A stretch of DNA of 64,000 nucleotides from Myxococcales bacterium (lineage in GTDB: Bacteria; Myxococcota_A; Bradymonadia; UBA7976; UBA1532). A program made the translations under genes and the position numbers. Below, piece after piece: positions 60,474 through 64,000 of this stretch (the stretch's first letter is position 1; every line of letters begins with the position of its first letter). Below the pieces are notes generated by a model. It saw only the letters and a program-made list of their open reading frames with translations. It did not search any database and was not told the origin of the DNA. The stretch is from contig JACKDN010000007.1 in NCBI GenBank assembly GCA_020633465.1, positions 1 to 64,000 of the forward strand, written 5' to 3'.

Positions 60474-62548
60474 ACCCGCGCCGCCTGCCCGAGAAGCTGC
60501 TGCCCGAGGCCATCACGCCCTTCCAGGCCGTCGAGGCGGCCTACCCCGAGGCGCTGGCCCGCGTGGTCGAGGCCCTGCGCCGCGGCCTGGCGGCGCTGGT
60601 GGAGTGTCCCAAGGGGCTGACCCCCTACGTCTACAAGTGCGTGCGCGATCGGCTGAAGTCCGAGGGGCTGGCCTGCACCTACCTCGACGGGCGCGGCGAG
60701 GGCGCCGAGGGCGAGGGCGCGCTGGGCCGGGGGCTGATGGCGGGCATGGTGGACGCGCTGCGCGACGCCGTGCGCGGCGCGGTCGACCAGCGGGTCATCG
60801 TGCTGCCCCACCTGGACCTGCTGACCTCGTCGACCGGCACGCTGACCACCGAGGCCCGCGAGGTCATCTCGCTGATGTACGAGAACCCCAGCCTGCAGTG
60901 GCTGGGCTTTCGGGATCCCTCGTTCCCCATCCCGCGCGTGGTGACCGATCTGTTCCCGCACCGGGTGTCGCTGCTGGGCCTGCCACGCGAGCGCCTGGCG
61001 CAGCTCGTGACGCGGCGCGAGGCCCGCAAGCTGGGGCGCGACGGGCTGGACGTCTACGCGCTCTACAGCCACGTCTCGGGCCTGGACGCCGTGCGGCTGC
61101 GCAACCTGCTGGGCGCGCTGCAGGGCGAGGATCACCCGGTCGACCCCAGCGCCGCCTGGCGCTGGCTGCGCGAGGCGACCGTCGAGCCGGGGCTCAGCCT
61201 GCCCGACGTCGATCTCGAGCGCGACCTGGGGGGCTACGCGGGGGTCAAGAAGCGCATCCGTCGCGAGATCCTCGACGTCGTCCGACACACCGCGGGGCTG
61301 GACGATCCAGCGGCCATCGAGCGCGCCGAGGCGCTGGTGCCGCGCGGCATCATCTTCTGGGGGCCGCCGGGCACCGGCAAGACGCTCTTCGCCAAGGCGA
61401 TGGCCACCGCGCTGGGCGCCGCGGTGCAGGTGATCAGCGGCCCCGAGCTGAAGAGCCGCTGGGTGGGCGAGAGCGAGGCGCGCATCCGACAGGTCTTCCT
61501 GCGCGCACGCCAGAGCGCGCCGTCGCTGATCATCTTCGACGAGCTGGACGCCTTCGCCAGCGCCCGCGGCACCTACACCGGCAGCGGCGTCGAACACTCC
61601 ATGGTCAACCAGCTCCTGACCGAGCTGGACGGCTTCCGGGCCAACGAGCGCGTGTTCGTCGTCGGCACCACCAACCTGGTCGAGGCGCTCGACCCGGCGC
61701 TGCTGCGGCCCGGGCGGTTCGAGTTCCAGCTCCACGTCCCCTACCCCGACGCGGCGGACCGCGACGCGATCCTCGAGGTGCACGATCGCAAGCTCGACCT
61801 GCAGATGAGCGAAGAGGCCCGCGCCTACGCGGTGCGCCAGTCGGCGGCGGTGCACGAGGGCGGCACGCCCTGGTCGGGCGACCACCTGCAGGCGCTCGGC
61901 CGCGCGCTCGCTCGCCGCCGCCTGCGCGACGGCCTGACCGGGCCCACGACGCCCGCCGACGTCGACGCCGCGCTCACCGAGCACGCCGACCGGCCATCGC
62001 TCACCGCGGCGGAGCGTTACGTCGTCGCGACCCACGAGGCGGGCCACGCGGTGTGCGCGCTGCACTGCCCGCACATGCCGTCGATCGATCGCATCTCGAT
62101 CCGCAGCGACGTCGCCGGCGCGTTGGGGTTCGTGCGCTACGCCGACCCCGCCCATCGCTACGTCGTGACGCGCGGGCAGCTGCTCGACCTGCTGTGCACG
62201 CTCTTCGGGGGGCGCGAGGCCGAGCGTCTGTTGCTGGCCGATCTGAGCGTCGGCTCGGCCCACGACCTGCGCCGCGCCACCGAGGTCGCGCGGGACGTCG
62301 TGGGTCGCTTCGGTATGGGCCCCGACGACCTCGAGGTGCGCGACTTCGGCGCCGGGCCGGAGGGCAACGGGCACGTGGCCGAGCCCACGCGGGCGCGGGT
62401 GGACGCGGGGGTGCGGGCGGTGCTCGAGGAGGCGCGCGCGCGGGCCGAGGCCATCCTGACCGCGCACCGCGGCGCGCTCGAGACGCTGCGCGATCTTCTG
62501 CTCACCCACGAGGTGCTCGACGCCTCGGTGCTGGCGACCTTGGAGTGA
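60470..62548 (+). CDS. soluble FtsH-like AAA+ zinc metalloprotease
   Basis: A 692-residue ATP-dependent protease without membrane helices. Residues 1-245 are a specific N-terminal domain that resembles an inactive ATPase lobe ('VIVLPHLDLLTSS', 'VTDLFPHRVSLLGLPRERLAQLV'). Residues 260-480 are the AAA domain: Walker A 'GPPGTGKT' at about 298, pore-loop region 'SGPELKSRWVGES', Walker B 'LIIFDELDAF' near 355, 'GTTNLVEALDPALLRPGRF' with the Arg finger. Residues 500-692 are M41-like: zinc motif 'HEAGH' at 522-526 and 'GSAHDLRRAT' with the third ligand Asp near 598. It would unfold and degrade cytoplasmic targets. GTG start overlaps the previous stop. Housekeeping FtsH normally has two membrane helices, so this is an accessory paralogue. 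Confidence 0.9.
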   Translation: MNPRRLPEKLLPEAITPFQAVEAAYPEALARVVEALRRGLAALVECPKGLTPYVYKCVRDRLKSEGLACTYLDGRGEGAEGEGALGRGLMAGMVDALRDAVRGAVDQRVIVLPHLDLLTSSTGTLTTEAREVISLMYENPSLQWLGFRDPSFPIPRVVTDLFPHRVSLLGLPRERLAQLVTRREARKLGRDGLDVYALYSHVSGLDAVRLRNLLGALQGEDHPVDPSAAWRWLREATVEPGLSLPDVDLERDLGGYAGVKKRIRREILDVVRHTAGLDDPAAIERAEALVPRGIIFWGPPGTGKTLFAKAMATALGAAVQVISGPELKSRWVGESEARIRQVFLRARQSAPSLIIFDELDAFASARGTYTGSGVEHSMVNQLLTELDGFRANERVFVVGTTNLVEALDPALLRPGRFEFQLHVPYPDAADRDAILEVHDRKLDLQMSEEARAYAVRQSAAVHEGGTPWSGDHLQALGRALARRRLRDGLTGPTTPADVDAALTEHADRPSLTAAERYVVATHEAGHAVCALHCPHMPSIDRISIRSDVAGALGFVRYADPAHRYVVTRGQLLDLLCTLFGGREAERLLLADLSVGSAHDLRRATEVARDVVGRFGMGPDDLEVRDFGAGPEGNGHVAEPTRARVDAGVRAVLEEARARAEAILTAHRGALETLRDLLLTHEVLDASVLATLE

Positions 62549-62552
62549 TGCC

Positions 62553-62804
62553 ATGGCCGAGCTGACCATCCGCCTGGTGGTGGATCCCGAGACCGGCGCG
62601 CGGCGCGTCGTGGTGGACTACGGCAGCGACGCCGACGCCCTGCCCATGGAGCACGAGGCCGACCACCGGGCGCTGGTGGAGGCCCTGGTCGAGGGCGGCC
62701 TGGATGGGGTCGAGGTGGGCCGCGCCGAGAAGTCGCGGCCGGCGGAGCGTTCGGCCGAGGCCGTGGCCGAGGAACCCGCCGCCCTCGACGAGGGCCATGA
62801 CTGA
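62553..62804 (+). CDS. small DUF2997-like protein of the FtsH cluster
   Basis: An 83-residue acidic protein. The first 45 residues look like a small beta-alpha unit ('ELTIRLVVDPETGARRVVVDYGSDADALPMEHEADH') similar in style to DUF2997 proteins found next to AAA ATPases; the rest is Glu/Ala-rich and likely disordered. It starts four bases after the protease stop and overlaps the next gene by eight bases. It may be an adaptor or substrate tag for the protease. Family call is tentative. Confidence 0.6.
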   Translation: MAELTIRLVVDPETGARRVVVDYGSDADALPMEHEADHRALVEALVEGGLDGVEVGRAEKSRPAERSAEAVAEEPAALDEGHD

Positions 62805-64000
62805 GGTCCGCCCTGCCCGATGGCTGCGCGCGGCGCCAGCGACCCTGGCGGCGGCGCTGCGCGCGGGCGTCGTGCCGAGCGACGTCGCCGGCGGCCCGGT
62901 GCGCGGGGGGCGCGACGGGTCGGACGTCCTGGTCGCGGTCGGCGACGCGCTCGCCGAGGCCTTGATCGCGGTCGGCTTCGACGAGGCGGACGCCGAGGCG
63001 CCGGCCGCCCTGCGCCCGTGCTGGCCCGCCCTGCTGCCGGTCACCGCCGCGCCGCTGCCCGAGACGCTCGGCGAGGTGCTCTTCGTCCTGCCCCCCGGCA
63101 CGTCCTGGGGAGTCTTGGGCGGCGCGCTCTGGCGCCTCGGCTGCGACACGCTGTCGGTGGCGCGCGTCGCCACCCCCGAGGGCCCCCGCGACCTCGTCCG
63201 CGCGCTGCACCCGCCCTGGTACGTCACGCTGCGCCACCTGGACCAGCCCTCGCTCGCGCGCTGCTTCGCACCCGTCGATCGCGGCGGCAGCGTCTACCTC
63301 GAGCTGGGCCGCCGGCATCCGCTCGCGGCCACCGTGCGTTCGGCCCCCGACACGCTCACGCTCATCGGCGACGCCTGCTTCGAGACGCTGCCCGATGGTC
63401 CCTGGCTGCCGCTCGATCGGCTGACCGACCTGGACCCGCCCGAGACGCTCCCGAGCGTCGCGACGCCGCCCCCGCGCCTGCGCGTGACGCTGCACCTGGG
63501 CGCGGAGAGCGCCCCCCCGCCCCCCTCGCTGTGGGTGCTGCGTCCGCCCGCCGTCGAAACGCTGGAGCGTTGGCTGGCGCACGTGCCCGACGCCGTCGCC
63601 GGCCGGCTGCGGCTGGCGGCCTTCGGTCCCCGCGACGCGCCCACGCTGGTGTTGCAGGCGCTGCCCGGCGCGCCGCCCCCGACGCTCGCCCTCGACGCCG
63701 AGCCCTACGCGCCCCTCGCGGGTCTGCCGCGCCTGCACCGCCCGCCGGGCCGCCGGGTGGCGCCTCCGCTGCGCCCCGACCGCCTGCGCGCGCGCCTGGC
63801 CCCGGACGCCGACCGCGTGTACTGGCTCACCCCGACCGGCGACGACGGCGGCTTCCGCGTCGAGTCGCTGCCAGCCGCCGCCTTCGGCCCGCTGAGTGAT
63901 TGGATCGACCACCTCGTGGCGGGCGACGAAGAGACGCTCGATGCGTGGGTGGCGGCGGTGAGCCTGGACCTCGACGGTCTGGTCGCCGAGGTCGACGCGC
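62797..64000 (+). CDS. large accessory protein of the FtsH cluster, 3' end cut by window
   Basis: The frame from ATG 62797 ('MTEVRPARWLRAAPATLAAAL') is open to the last base, giving at least 401 residues; the stop lies beyond the window. The text is rich in Ala, Pro, Leu and Arg with no membrane helix and no motif I can name. A middle part has alternating strands ('VYLELGRRHPLAATV', 'LTLIGDACFETLPDG') and later 'VYWLTPTGDDGGFRVESLP'. It overlaps the small upstream gene by eight bases, so it belongs to the same operon. Position fits one of the large X domains of FtsH ternary systems, but this is by context only. Confidence 0.7.
   Translation, partial: MTEVRPARWLRAAPATLAAALRAGVVPSDVAGGPVRGGRDGSDVLVAVGDALAEALIAVGFDEADAEAPAALRPCWPALLPVTAAPLPETLGEVLFVLPPGTSWGVLGGALWRLGCDTLSVARVATPEGPRDLVRALHPPWYVTLRHLDQPSLARCFAPVDRGGSVYLELGRRHPLAATVRSAPDTLTLIGDACFETLPDGPWLPLDRLTDLDPPETLPSVATPPPRLRVTLHLGAESAPPPPSLWVLRPPAVETLERWLAHVPDAVAGRLRLAAFGPRDAPTLVLQALPGAPPPTLALDAEPYAPLAGLPRLHRPPGRRVAPPLRPDRLRARLAPDADRVYWLTPTGDDGGFRVESLPAAAFGPLSDWIDHLVAGDEETLDAWVAAVSLDLDGLVAEVDA

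Noticed and set aside
60470..62548. Housekeeping ftsH
   Set aside because: It has no membrane helices, carries a distinct 245-residue N-terminal domain and lies in an accessory operon, so I do not give it the ftsH symbol.

Overview
The window is very GC-rich, gene-dense bacterial DNA with almost no intergenic space. The best taxonomic clue is the 2,766-residue secreted protein at 37567-45867. It carries dozens of MopE-type Cys/Asp metal-binding repeats, thrombospondin type 3 repeats and a C-terminal tail made of a Cys pair, a short hydrophobic helix and a run of Arg, which looks like a MYXO-CTERM sorting signal. With the OmpA/thrombospondin-3 protein next to it, the DUF3604/HupE/PPIase cluster and many lipoproteins, this points to Myxococcota (former Deltaproteobacteria) or a close relative. 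This rests on family knowledge, not a search. I see no rRNA, tRNA, CRISPR array, phage or insertion sequence.

Layout. 1-9.0 kb: a cut HD-type (p)ppGpp hydrolase and an acyltransferase; PEP carboxylase and a PfkB kinase; a histidine kinase/response regulator pair with a HAD phosphatase; and a rhodanese-ThiF sulfur-carrier activating enzyme. 8.86-15.1 kb: a 161-bp palindromic element, a macrodomain protein, an SDR enzyme, two envelope proteins, and an unusual inositol-phosphatase/ADP-ribosylglycohydrolase fusion coupled to a SpoU rRNA methylase. 15.1-19.5 kb (minus): a DNA repair operon of an XPB-like helicase, a Bax1/DUF790 nuclease, a GH113-like lipoprotein and exonuclease III. 19.6-25.1 kb: a murein endopeptidase and a TRAP-type uptake system with its lipoprotein. 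25.2-32.6 kb: a hybrid kinase, YbjN protein, HrpB helicase, glycosyltransferase, and a TSUP exporter divergent from a LysR regulator. 32.6-37.4 kb: glutamine-synthetase-like ligase, iron alcohol dehydrogenase and aldehyde dehydrogenase, a set that fits catabolism of an amino-alcohol through a gamma-glutamyl intermediate.

37.5-48.3 kb holds the giant repeat protein and the OmpA/TSP3 protein, separated by two hairpins. 48.3-57.7 kb (minus) holds DUF3604-HupE-PPIase, an ECF sigma/anti-sigma-like/Spy operon, a rhomboid protease, a repeat lipoprotein and two small proteins. 58.3 kb to the window end (plus) is a tightly overlapping operon: an NrdG-like radical SAM protein, three accessory proteins, a soluble FtsH-like AAA+ zinc protease, and a large protein cut by the window edge. 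It resembles the 'FtsH ternary systems' proposed as conflict modules and is the best candidate for a poorly described system.

Three genes (50299-51158, 55692-56470, 58902-59910) need a single-base correction in GC-rich runs to read through, and the OmpA gene appears to hold a compensating pair of indels. Either the assembly has homopolymer errors or these loci are truly broken. Many neighbours overlap as ATGA, GTGA or TTGA, which suggests strong translational coupling.
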